Notes: generated by a model from the letters alone, not told the origin. A stretch of 6,540 nt of DNA from Chloroflexota bacterium (GCA_021796315.1 JAJYOH010000350.1:1-6540), one strand, 5' to 3'; shown: positions 1 to 6,540, counted from the first letter of the stretch. Made by a program: numbers and translations.

Positions 1-1076
1 GCATCGAAATAGTCCGCGCTTCCGACCAGCGATAATATTTCTCCGTTGTGCGGATCGAGTACAACCAGCGCGGCATTATTGACGTTGTGGTTGATCTCGT
101 TTGCTTTGGGCTTGAACTCGTCGAGACGGCGCGCCACGATCTGCTCTGCGAGCTGCTGGTCGTTTAAGTCAAGCGTGGTGCGCACAACCAGACTTTGATT
201 CGGATCAAGCTTGCCTGATAAGAACAACGCATCGAGTTGGTCTTTGACGAGCCAGATGAAATGCGGCGCTTCGATTGGATAAGGCGCGGGATTGTAACTC
301 AACGGCGCAGATTCAGCATCAAGACGTTGTTCATGTGTGATGGCGCCTTGCGCTTCCATGAGTCCCAACACAATTTGTTGGCGCTGCTTTGCAAGATCAG
401 GATTCGTGAACGGATCATAAAGTCCCGGCGCTTGAGGCAATCCAGCCAGCAGCGCGCATTCGGGCAGAATCAGCTCGCTGGCAGGTTTGCCAAAATAAGT
501 CTGCGACGCGGCTTCGATGCCATAAGCCATGCCGCCGTAATTGACCTGGTTGAGATACAAAGCCAGAATATCATTCTTGGATAACTTCTGAGTCAACTCC
601 CATGCCAGCACAGCTTCGCGCAGTTTGCGCCGCAGAGAAATTTCATAACGTTCGTTCCGACTTAGGAGCAGGCCGCGCGCTACCTGCTGCGTAATGGTAC
701 TGCCTCCGGCAATCATCTCGCCGCCGCGGATATTGATCCACAAGGCGCGGATGATCCCGCCGAGGTCAATGCCGGGATTGCTGTAAAAATTCTTGTCTTC
801 GACCGCAATGGTCGCGTCTTTCATGCACTGCGGAATCTTGTCGAACGAAAGCACGGCGTGGCGTCCACCCTCGGCTGGCAAAATATCATAGAGCAAACGC
901 CCGTTCCGATCTGTGATGCGGACGCTGGGAGTATTTAGATTTGCAGAGATAGAATTAACCGATGGCAGATTCCAAAATGTATAAATCAGCAGTCCAATAA
1001 AAATAGCAATGCCGCCAAGAATAATATATCTTGCCGGTTTACTCCATACAAGATCGAACAGACGATAAATTATCAT
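1..1076 (-). CDS. Class A penicillin-binding protein (transglycosylase/transpeptidase), 3' end outside window
   Basis: This is the N-terminal 358 residues of a bifunctional peptidoglycan synthase; the frame is open to base 1. Such enzymes polymerise lipid II into glycan strands and cross-link the stem peptides on the outer face of the membrane. Residues 1-17 are short and partly basic, followed by one membrane anchor at about 18-36. The GT51 glycosyltransferase domain follows, with EDKNFYSNPG at 93-102 (E93 is the expected catalytic glutamate), GGSTITQQ at 124-131, the RRKLRE block at 149-154 and YLNQVNYGG at 174-182. From about 297 the transpeptidase domain begins (VVRTTLD, then AALVVLDPHNGEILSLVGSADYFD). 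The window ends before the SxxK serine motif. The SADYFD segment recalls PBP1C, but PBP1A-like naming is possible. The ATG at 1076 is the first start after an in-frame TAG 36 nt upstream; its ribosome binding site is weak. The usual His of the EDxxFxxHxG motif is Asn here. Confidence 0.93.
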   Translation of the reverse strand, partial: MIIYRLFDLVWSKPARYIILGGIAIFIGLLIYTFWNLPSVNSISANLNTPSVRITDRNGRLLYDILPAEGGRHAVLSFDKIPQCMKDATIAVEDKNFYSNPGIDLGGIIRALWINIRGGEMIAGGSTITQQVARGLLLSRNERYEISLRRKLREAVLAWELTQKLSKNDILALYLNQVNYGGMAYGIEAASQTYFGKPASELILPECALLAGLPQAPGLYDPFTNPDLAKQRQQIVLGLMEAQGAITHEQRLDAESAPLSYNPAPYPIEAPHFIWLVKDQLDALFLSGKLDPNQSLVVRTTLDLNDQQLAEQIVARRLDEFKPKANEINHNVNNAALVVLDPHNGEILSLVGSADYFD

Positions 1077-1205
1077 TGCGTTGATTCTACTGCTTCTTTG
1101 TTGAGCATTTGGCTATTCCCCTCGATCCCGCTAGTGTAAGAGCGATTGGAAGCAGGATCATTTGAATTGAGCAGTCTGTGTCTGATCAGCTTCGAACACC
1201 GGTTT

Positions 1206-2258
1206 TCATCTAAAAAGATTGAAAAGCTCCAACAATCTTTGCCAGCCCTGCCTGATCTGTAACGACTTCATGCGCCACGTTCCCACAATCCCAAAAGGGA
1301 CAAACAACACGAAAACCACATAAATCGCGCCATTGATGAGACTTGCGCTCTCGCCGATATAACGCCGCAGGCCAAAGTCCAGCAGGCGGTAGATGACCGC
1401 ACCGATCAACGACCCACTGAGAGTGCCGACTCCGCCGATCAGCACGATCAATAAAGCGGTCACAGTAAAACCCAGATCAGCCACGTTAGGACTGACAATG
1501 GGCTGGTAGAGGGCATGCAAAGTTCCTGCCAGGGCGGCGGTCAAAGATGATAGCGTCAGAGCAGCGAGTTTAAATGCAAAAGTGTTGTAGCCCAGCATCT
1601 TTGCACGCCCTTCATTTTCACGGATGGCAACACATACGCGTCCGGTTGGGGAATTGAGAAAACGCTGATAAAGAAAATAAAACAGGAAAAGAATGATCAT
1701 CGCCACAAAATAAAAGCGCAATCGTTCCGCGGCAGGATTGATAAATTCAGGAACGACCATGCCCTGCAGACCCACATCCGCGCCGGTATAATTGCCCACT
1801 TCGCTCGACATGATCACGATGTGGAAGACCGAAGCCATACCCAGCGTGACCAATGCGAAGGTTATGCCCTTGACGCGCGGTAATACCAGTCCGAATAGGA
1901 AAGCCTGAACGACGGAAGCCAGAATAACAAGGCCGATGACCGCAGGCAAAGCGAGACCAAAATTCTTGATTGCGATCCCCGTAAGATAAGCACCCACGGC
2001 AAAGAACATGGCATGCCCAAACGAGAGCAGACCAGTAACGCCGAAGATCAGATCGTAGCTAAGTGCATAGAGGGCCAGAATAAAAATCTCGATTGCCAGA
2101 CCCTCAATAAACTTTGAGACACCGCCCTCATTCATCCAGACGGCCAAAGGCGATGAGCCTTCGAACAAACCAATGACGAAAGGCAATAAGACCAACACCA
2201 AAATTGTGATAAGCAAAGCCAGGTTGTCCCGAAAAAAAGGAAAGGTCGTTTTCTTCAT
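1206..2258 (-). CDS. livM: Branched-chain amino acid type ABC transporter permease LivM
   Basis: This 350-residue integral membrane protein is one of the two channel subunits of a HAAT-family importer and pairs with LivH. It is strongly hydrophobic. The N-terminal segment at about 12-32 and the block at 55-97 contain the family signature LSYDLIFGVTGLLSFGHAMF, followed by a GAY turn at 89-91. GITFALVTLG lies at 131-140. The cytoplasmic coupling loop SPTGRVCVAIRENEGRAKMLGYN at 203-225 is the part that contacts the ATPases, and it is followed by ALAGTLHALYQPIVSP at 242-257. IGGVGTLSG at 274-282 is also typical. The length is normal for LivM. It is the last gene of the importer cluster: the ATG lies only 2 nt after the livH stop, and its Shine-Dalgarno sequence sits inside the end of livH, which suggests translational coupling. 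No terminator is evident after its TGA stop. Family assignment is secure; the transported solute is not. Confidence 0.95.
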   Translation of the reverse strand: MKKTTFPFFRDNLALLITILVLVLLPFVIGLFEGSSPLAVWMNEGGVSKFIEGLAIEIFILALYALSYDLIFGVTGLLSFGHAMFFAVGAYLTGIAIKNFGLALPAVIGLVILASVVQAFLFGLVLPRVKGITFALVTLGMASVFHIVIMSSEVGNYTGADVGLQGMVVPEFINPAAERLRFYFVAMIILFLFYFLYQRFLNSPTGRVCVAIRENEGRAKMLGYNTFAFKLAALTLSSLTAALAGTLHALYQPIVSPNVADLGFTVTALLIVLIGGVGTLSGSLIGAVIYRLLDFGLRRYIGESASLINGAIYVVFVLFVPFGIVGTWRMKSLQIRQGWQRLLELFNLFR

Positions 2259-2260
2259 AT

Positions 2261-3808
2261 CTATTCCTTTTTTCCAAGCAGACCGTTGGGAAGGATCAAC
2301 AGGACAATAACCATAAGCAACACCGTCGAAGCCGGGACAATTGGAGGTGTGGGTTTGAGCACGATATCCGTAAAGGGGATTGAGATGCCGATCTGTCCAT
2401 ATTTGATGATGAACTGCTGGATCAGGCCGACCAACAATGAGCCAAGCGCCGCGCCGGGATAACTGGTCAGCCCGCCGATGGCGAGGGCGATCAGGGCGTT
2501 GAGCAGGAGGCTTTCACCCATCGCATTCGAAAGTCCCGTGGACGGAGCCGCAAGTACGCCGCCCAGAGTCGCAAGCCCCACGCCCAGCGCAAAGACCATC
2601 GTGAACACGCGTCGCACGTTAATGCCCAGCGCTTCGACCATTTCGCGGTCCTGCACACCCGCGCGGATGACCATGCCCAACCGTGTACGCTGGAGCAAAA
2701 TCCAGACCCCGACCAACACCAGCAGGCCGACCAGCGGGATGAATATTTCATTGTACACACGCACGCGTCCATCGAACAATAAAATCGTCGAGCAATGATT
2801 CTGCCACCAGGATGAAAAACTTGTAGCGGGACAACCTGCACCGGAGCCATTGAACATGGTCGGTTTGGGCATGACAAATTCCGGACGTCCCCAGATGGTC
2901 TGCACAATTTGAACACCGATCGCGCTCAACCCAATCGTCAGCATGAGCTGGTAGATCGGGCGGCTGTATAGCGGGCGGATGAGAGTCGATTCCATCAGCG
3001 CGCCCAGCCCGGCGCCGCTCAAGGTTGCGACGAGTACTGCGATTAAGAACAACCAATTCGTGTTGAGGCTTGTCAAGAAATTCGTCAAAGTATCGTTGAA
3101 CACAAAGCCGACCAATCCGATCAGAAGCAAAAGAAGGAAACCCGCGAAATTACGCCATGTCAGTTGCAAGGGTCGCTGCATGGTTTGATCGAAAAGAGAT
3201 AGACCGAATGAACCGATCAGGCTTGCAAGGAGCAAACCCAAAATTGCAAATGCCGGAGAAATCTGATCGAAAGAAACTGCTGGCGAAGGCAGGCGTGCGC
3301 CTTGATCGGCCATGAAGGAATAGGTGACTGGGCTTTGAGCGTAACTATCGAGGTTCCAGACGGCGATCGGATATCGAGGCAGGATCAGGATGAAAAGCAG
3401 AACGGAGACGAGGATCAAAGCCCAGGGCAGGATCCGCTTCATTCTTAAGCCGAGCCGGATGCGGGTGGAAAGATGCGGATACACATCCCGAAGCATGAAT
3501 CCGCTGAAGATCAAAGCCAGGGGAGTCAGCAAATCCACGAAGGTATCCGGTCGAACATAAACGCTCCAGCCGATATAAGCGCCGATCATGAAGAGCGTGC
3601 CGTGCGCCAGGTTGAGCACGTCGAGCAGGCCGAAGATAAGCGAGAAGCCCGAAGCGACGAGGAACGTGACCGCGCCCACCGACAGACCGCGCAGTAAAGT
3701 GATGACGAAATCCTGTGTGCCCATACCTTGCGCGGCCATCGCAAAAAGTACAGCGAATATGGCCAGGGCGACAATGAGCAGAAAGTTTTTTCGAAGGAAT
3801 ATATTCAT
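2261..3808 (-). CDS. livH: Branched-chain amino acid type ABC transporter permease LivH, enlarged form
   Basis: This 515-residue permease is the partner of LivM, against about 290-310 residues for typical LivH. An extra N-terminal membrane segment (about 9-28) precedes the conserved start of the family (GLSVGAVTFLVASGFSLIFG at 41-60, LNLAHG at 65-70, GAYIG at 76-80). In ordinary LivH the next conserved block (LGALMESTLIRPLYSRP at 268-284) follows after a short spacer. Here about 150-170 residues intervene, with likely membrane segments near 91-106, 127-146, 185-206 and 222-240, a basic loop at 116-125 and a polar stretch at 150-183. The C-terminal half is standard: the coupling loop RAGVQDREMVEALGINVRR at 382-400, GGVLAAP at 416-422, and IGGLTSYPGAALGS at 444-457. 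A polar loop at 306-353 contains Cys326 and Cys339. The frame is unbroken throughout. The ATG at 3808 lies 8 nt after the livF stop, with only a weak Shine-Dalgarno match. Ligand unknown. Confidence 0.93.
   Translation of the reverse strand: MNIFLRKNFLLIVALAIFAVLFAMAAQGMGTQDFVITLLRGLSVGAVTFLVASGFSLIFGLLDVLNLAHGTLFMIGAYIGWSVYVRPDTFVDLLTPLALIFSGFMLRDVYPHLSTRIRLGLRMKRILPWALILVSVLLFILILPRYPIAVWNLDSYAQSPVTYSFMADQGARLPSPAVSFDQISPAFAILGLLLASLIGSFGLSLFDQTMQRPLQLTWRNFAGFLLLLLIGLVGFVFNDTLTNFLTSLNTNWLFLIAVLVATLSGAGLGALMESTLIRPLYSRPIYQLMLTIGLSAIGVQIVQTIWGRPEFVMPKPTMFNGSGAGCPATSFSSWWQNHCSTILLFDGRVRVYNEIFIPLVGLLVLVGVWILLQRTRLGMVIRAGVQDREMVEALGINVRRVFTMVFALGVGLATLGGVLAAPSTGLSNAMGESLLLNALIALAIGGLTSYPGAALGSLLVGLIQQFIIKYGQIGISIPFTDIVLKPTPPIVPASTVLLMVIVLLILPNGLLGKKE
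2264..2270 (-). promoter_or_regulatory. livM ribosome binding site inside the livH 3' end
   Basis: An AAAGGAA element lies 5 nt before the livM ATG at 2258. The same bases encode the last lysine and glutamate codons of LivH. Ribosomes ending livH therefore finish on top of the livM start region, which fits coupled translation of the two permease subunits. Confidence 0.7.
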
Positions 3809-3816
3809 GCCTGCTA

Positions 3817-4521
3817 CTAAGCCGCTCCAAGATAACGATGAATGGTCGCCTGGTCTTTGATAAGATCCGCCATTAAGCCCGATTTGACAGAGCGGCCTTC
3901 TTCGATAATGACATAATATTCGGCGAGTTGACTGGCTACAAGGAAGTTCTGCTCGACCAGCATAATGGTCGCGTCTTTGGACAGCTGGCGAATCGCAGAC
4001 ATCATGTGTTCGATGATGACGGGCGCAAGACCCTCGCTGGGTTCGTCAATCAGTAATAGAGAATTATCGGCGACGAGCGCGCGGGCTATGGCGAGCATTT
4101 GCTGCTGTCCGCCTGAAAGACTCGTGCCTGATAAAGCGATCAACCTTTTTAAATCGGGAAAGAGATCGAAGATGAAATCATGTTTGCGGGCATAATCACC
4201 TTTACGGCGTTCGGCGAGTTTGAGATTTTCTTCCACATTTAAATCGCGGAAGATGGCGCGATGCTCAGGGACAAAACCGATGCCGAGCGCGGCAATGTCG
4301 AAGGAACGCATTCCATGTACTTCACGGCCTTCAAAGATAATTTTGCCCTGATGAGGAGGCGTCAACCCAATGATGGATTTAAGGGTGGTGGTCTTGCCAG
4401 CGCCATTGCGTCCGAGCAGGGCTGTGATGGAACCTTTTGGCACACGCACGCTCACGCCCTGCAAAATATGATATTGGCCGATGAATGTGTGGATGTCCTG
4501 AACGTCGAGAATGGTATCCAT
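3817..4521 (-). CDS. livF: Branched-chain amino acid type ABC transporter ATP-binding protein LivF
   Basis: This 234-residue cytoplasmic ATPase drives the importer with LivG. The Walker A motif GRNGAGKT is at 37-44. The Q-loop region reads GFVPEHRAIF at 82-91, with Glu where many ABC ATPases have Gln, as is normal for LivF (VPEGR type). The ABC signature LSGGQ is at 135-139 and Walker B LLLIDEP at 155-161. The switch residue is Gln191 in MLVEQN rather than His, again the usual LivF pattern; this separates it from LivG, which has VEHN. The C-terminus (EEGRSVKSG, then IHRYLGAA) matches the family ending, and the length is standard. The gene begins 7 nt after the livG stop and ends with two tandem in-frame TAG codons (3814-3819) just before livH. 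All nucleotide-binding motifs look intact, so the protein should be active. The Shine-Dalgarno sequence is weak. Confidence 0.96.
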   Translation of the reverse strand: MDTILDVQDIHTFIGQYHILQGVSVRVPKGSITALLGRNGAGKTTTLKSIIGLTPPHQGKIIFEGREVHGMRSFDIAALGIGFVPEHRAIFRDLNVEENLKLAERRKGDYARKHDFIFDLFPDLKRLIALSGTSLSGGQQQMLAIARALVADNSLLLIDEPSEGLAPVIIEHMMSAIRQLSKDATIMLVEQNFLVASQLAEYYVIIEEGRSVKSGLMADLIKDQATIHRYLGAA

Positions 4522-4528
4522 ATCTGCG

Positions 4529-5299
4529 TCATACTTTCAGTTCGTACAAGCCGCCAAGGTAGGCAATCTGTACTTCTTTGTTGGCGGTGATCTCGGCAGG
4601 CTTCCCTTCGGCCAACACATTGCCCTGATGTATGACTGTGATGACATCCGATACGCTCATGACCACATTCATATTGTGTTCCACGAGCATGACAGTTTTA
4701 TTTCCCGCCTTTTGAATGTCCTGGATAAGCGCGATCAATCCCGGAACTTGCTCGGATGCCATGCCTGCAGTCGGCTCATCCAGCAGGAGGACTTCCGGAT
4801 CGGGAGCCAGGATCATGCCGAGTTCGAGCTTGCGTTGGTCGCCATGTGGAAGTGTGCGGGCAAGAGTCTGGGCGCGTTCTTTTAATCCGACCTTCTCGAT
4901 CACCTGCCAGGTGCGCTCTTCGTATTGTTTGAAATGCGAAGCTTCCAACCAAAACTTGAAGTTGTCGCCTCCAAGCGACTGCGAGGCAAGGCGGATGTTT
5001 TCGAAGACCGTCAGATTTGGAAAGATATTTGTGATCTGGAAGGAACGCCCAATGCCATGATGGATCATGCGATGGACAGGCTGGTGAGTCAGATCGTTGC
5101 CTTTGAAGATGACTTTGCCACCGGTCGGTTCGATGTTGCCGCTCAACAAATTAAAGAACGTGGTTTTCCCCGCACCGTTAGGGCCGATGATGGCGTGCAA
5201 AGAGTTCCTGCGGACCTTGAGGCTGATATCGTCCACTGCAACCAACGCGCCAAATTTTTTGGATAGATTTATGGTTTCAATAATAATATCATTGTCCAT
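4529..5299 (-). CDS. livG: Branched-chain amino acid type ABC transporter ATP-binding protein LivG
   Basis: This 256-residue ATPase is the partner of LivF at the cytoplasmic face of LivH/LivM. Counting from the ATG at 5299, Walker A GPNGAGKT is at 39-46, the Q-loop Gln is residue 88 (GRSFQITNIFP), Walker B VLLLDEP is at 170-176 and the switch His is residue 208 (MLVEHNM). The ABC signature is LPHGDQR at 150-156, with Pro where the classical motif has Ser; LivG proteins are variable at this point. The insert between the Q-loop and the signature (about 105-140) is the LivG-specific helical region. The ending AYLGG fits the family. I chose the ATG at 5299 over an in-frame TTG at 5311 because a GGA element sits 7 nt before the ATG, the TTG has no Shine-Dalgarno sequence, and the ATG gives the usual short N-terminus. 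The gene is separated from the upstream binding-protein gene by 86 nt containing a strong hairpin. Confidence 0.95.
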   Translation of the reverse strand: MDNDIIIETINLSKKFGALVAVDDISLKVRRNSLHAIIGPNGAGKTTFFNLLSGNIEPTGGKVIFKGNDLTHQPVHRMIHHGIGRSFQITNIFPNLTVFENIRLASQSLGGDNFKFWLEASHFKQYEERTWQVIEKVGLKERAQTLARTLPHGDQRKLELGMILAPDPEVLLLDEPTAGMASEQVPGLIALIQDIQKAGNKTVMLVEHNMNVVMSVSDVITVIHQGNVLAEGKPAEITANKEVQIAYLGGLYELKV

Positions 5300-5306
5300 C
5301 AGACTG

Positions 5307-5309
5307 TCC
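5307..5309 (-). promoter_or_regulatory. Likely Shine-Dalgarno core for livG
   Basis: GGA lies 7 nt before the ATG at 5299 and overlaps the alternative TTG codon at 5309-5311. Its placement favours the ATG as the start of livG. The match is short, so the evidence is moderate. Confidence 0.45.
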
Positions 5310-5336
5310 AATTTCGGATGATCTATTTCAACAGAT

Positions 5337-5369
5337 AATCCCTAAAGGTTTTAAAAACCTTTAGGGATT
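5337..5369 (-). promoter_or_regulatory. Perfect inverted repeat (hairpin) between the binding-protein gene and livG
   Basis: Two 16-nt arms, AATCCCTAAAGGTTTT and its exact complement, flank a single central base; in RNA the loop would open to several nucleotides of the T/A centre. The structure lies 16 nt past the stop of the binding-protein gene and 37 nt before the livG ATG. In the transcribed (minus) direction no run of U follows the stem, so it is not a textbook rho-independent terminator. Hairpins at this position in importer operons often protect the upstream mRNA or cause partial termination, so that binding protein is made in excess over membrane components. That role is inferred here. 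It could instead be a dispersed palindromic repeat of the genome. Confidence 0.6.
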
Positions 5370-5385
5370 TGATTCTATTACGAAA

Positions 5386-6540
5386 TTATTTTCCGCTCAG
5401 ATTGCCGTATGGCAGGGTACCACAGCGAGACTTAAGCGCAGCGGGCAACAGGCAGGGCGGCTCAGGACGAGTCGTATCAACGTAAGTGTAGAAGTTTGCA
5501 TTCGGGTCGGTGAGGTTCGCAAGCTTCAAGATGTACATGTCCTGAATTGCGTCATGGTCCTCGGGACGGATCTCGATCTTGCCCTTTGGCCCATCGAAGG
5601 ATAAGCCTTCCATGGCCTTGACCAGCGTATCGCCATTCACATCGCCATTGGTCTTCTTGATGGCTGCGACCGCCATCAGGGCCGCGTTCATACCGTCTGC
5701 ATCGAATAGGTCAGGCATGACACCGTAGCGTGCCTTATCCTGCGCCGCCAGGAAGTCATTGATGGGATTCTTGGGAGCGCTGTAATGATACAGAATACCG
5801 GCGGTTGTGCCGACCGCATTGGCGAAGAAGGTTGGCATCAATGTGTTATCAATGAACGTGGCACCCAACTCCATTTTGCCGGTCACGCCCTGGTCCTTGG
5901 CGGCCTGCACCAGGGATACGAAGCCGGAGCCGGCCCAGGTCACGATGTAGGCTTCCGCGCCGGATTTGGCGACCTGCTCCATGTAAGGAGTGAAGTCAGT
6001 CGTCGTAGTCGGAGCAAAAATGTCATCCGCCACAAACTTGCCGCCATCCAATGTACAGGCATCGCGGAAGGCAGCCGCAGAACCGCGGCCAAAGGCGTAA
6101 TCAGGAGCGATCTGAACGAAGGTCTTGTATTGCTTGGTCAACGCCAGACATTCGTTCATGGCATCCTGGTAGTTGTTGCGGCTGGTGCGGAAAGTGTACT
6201 CATTGAAACCTGAACCGGTGATATCGTTGGCGGCAGCGGGCGCAACAATCAGAGGGATCTTATTCTGAAGCGCAATGCCTTGCAAAGTAGCCGTCGCGGC
6301 GGACGAGACAGTCCCGACCAAAATGTTCACTTTTTCCACGTCGATCAGTTCATTGGCAACCGTGGTGGTGGTATCGGGAGTGCTGGCGTCATCGCGGACG
6401 AAGACCTGGATCTCGCAATTGTCGAGCTTGAAATCGTTTTCCTGTGTTTGCTTGAAATCGAACTTCTGACCGGCAGAACCTGCCGCGCCGGTTGCGTATT
6501 CCATGCCGAGCATGAACGAACGCGGGATCATCACACCATA
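5386..6540 (-). CDS. Extracytoplasmic substrate-binding protein of a HAAT-type ABC transporter (LivJ/LivK-like), 5' end outside window
   Basis: The frame is open through the upper window edge, so the 384 visible residues lack the signal peptide and the first strand of the mature protein. The GTG at 6534 and ATG at 6531 are internal codons, not credible starts. The protein belongs to the periplasmic-binding fold type I of LivJ/LivK (Peripla_BP_6-like). Counting from the first full codon, typical elements are ILVGTVSSAATATLQGIA at 73-90, IPLIVAPAAA at 95-104, APDYAFGRG at 145-153, DFTPYMEQVAKSGAEAYIV at 182-200, FDADGMNAALMAVAAI at 279-294 and GPKGKIEIRPEDH at 317-329. It would capture the solute and deliver it to LivH/LivM, whose genes follow directly. 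Cysteines are at 42, 131, 162, 363 and 373, the last two in a Pro-rich C-terminal tail. Ligand specificity cannot be read; the Thr that binds ligand in LivJ appears not to be kept. Confidence 0.92.
   Translation of the reverse strand, partial: YGVMIPRSFMLGMEYATGAAGSAGQKFDFKQTQENDFKLDNCEIQVFVRDDASTPDTTTTVANELIDVEKVNILVGTVSSAATATLQGIALQNKIPLIVAPAAANDITGSGFNEYTFRTSRNNYQDAMNECLALTKQYKTFVQIAPDYAFGRGSAAAFRDACTLDGGKFVADDIFAPTTTTDFTPYMEQVAKSGAEAYIVTWAGSGFVSLVQAAKDQGVTGKMELGATFIDNTLMPTFFANAVGTTAGILYHYSAPKNPINDFLAAQDKARYGVMPDLFDADGMNAALMAVAAIKKTNGDVNGDTLVKAMEGLSFDGPKGKIEIRPEDHDAIQDMYILKLANLTDPNANFYTYVDTTRPEPPCLLPAALKSRCGTLPYGNLSGK

Noticed and set aside
237..584. Plus-strand open frame of 115 codons
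   Set aside because: It lies antisense within the penicillin-binding protein gene, whose minus-strand translation shows all expected GT51 motifs. The plus-strand product has no recognisable features.
1181..1200. CTGATCAG palindrome next to TTCGAA, downstream of livM, as an operator or terminator
   Set aside because: Palindromes of 6-8 bp are expected by chance, no stem with a U-run follows, and there is no matching copy elsewhere in the window.
2261..3808. Possibility that the long livH is two fused or frameshifted genes
   Set aside because: The frame is intact and only one set of LivH motifs is present, split by the inserted hydrophobic region. No second start with a ribosome binding site or second permease signature was seen.
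3345..3830. Minus-strand open frame of 161 codons, and similar ones at 2491-2916 and 2748-3056
   Set aside because: These are other-frame readings of livH. Their products are rich in Arg, His and Cys and lack membrane segments, while the livH frame is continuous and carries the permease motifs.
4529..5311. TTG at 5311 as the livG start
   Set aside because: It has no Shine-Dalgarno sequence and overlaps the GGA that is well spaced for the ATG at 5299. The four extra residues are not expected from the family, though the longer form cannot be excluded.
5785..6213. Plus-strand open frame of 142 codons
   Set aside because: It is antisense to the binding-protein gene, which has clear family motifs through the whole region.
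5386..6534. GTG at 6534 as the true start of the binding protein
   Set aside because: The frame continues upstream to the window edge without a stop. Starting there would remove the signal peptide and first strand that every member of this secreted family needs.
1..6540. A defence system, mobile element, CRISPR array or RNA gene
   Set aside because: All coding space is taken by an uptake transporter and a cell-wall enzyme. No repeats in array form, transposase motifs or tRNA/rRNA-like stretches were seen.

Overview
The window is a stretch of a bacterial chromosome with roughly even GC content in which every supported gene lies on the minus strand. The best guess for the source is a Chloroflexota bacterium, probably of the Anaerolineae type, likely uncultured. 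This rests on the style of the penicillin-binding protein, the enlarged LivH permease and the overall gene set. It is an inference from family resemblance and was not checked by any search.

Reading in the direction of transcription (high to low coordinates), the window opens inside a gene for an extracytoplasmic substrate-binding protein (6540 to 5386; its start lies outside the window). An 86-nt gap carrying a perfect hairpin follows. Then come four tightly packed genes for a branched-chain/hydrophobic amino acid type ABC importer (HAAT family): livG ATPase (5299-4529), livF ATPase (4521-3817), an unusually long livH permease (3808-2261) and livM permease (2258-1206). The gaps are 7, 8 and 2 nt, so livGFHM is almost certainly one transcription unit, with the binding-protein gene as its promoter-proximal member. 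After a 129-nt gap with no convincing terminator comes the 5' part of a class A penicillin-binding protein gene (1076 to 1, running off the window).

The five importer genes make a complete system. The binding protein captures the solute outside the membrane, LivH and LivM form the membrane channel, and LivG and LivF hydrolyse ATP in the cytoplasm. The ligand cannot be fixed from sequence: HAAT systems take up branched-chain amino acids but also aromatic amino acids, amides, urea and other small solutes. The penicillin-binding protein works in cell-wall synthesis and has no obvious functional link to the importer.

No RNA genes, mobile elements, CRISPR arrays or phage genes are visible. No stretch longer than 300 bases lacks a gene. 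The most unusual item is LivH, which carries about 150-170 extra, mostly hydrophobic residues compared with ordinary LivH proteins. The rest is an ordinary nutrient-uptake locus, and I see no sign of a wholly new system.
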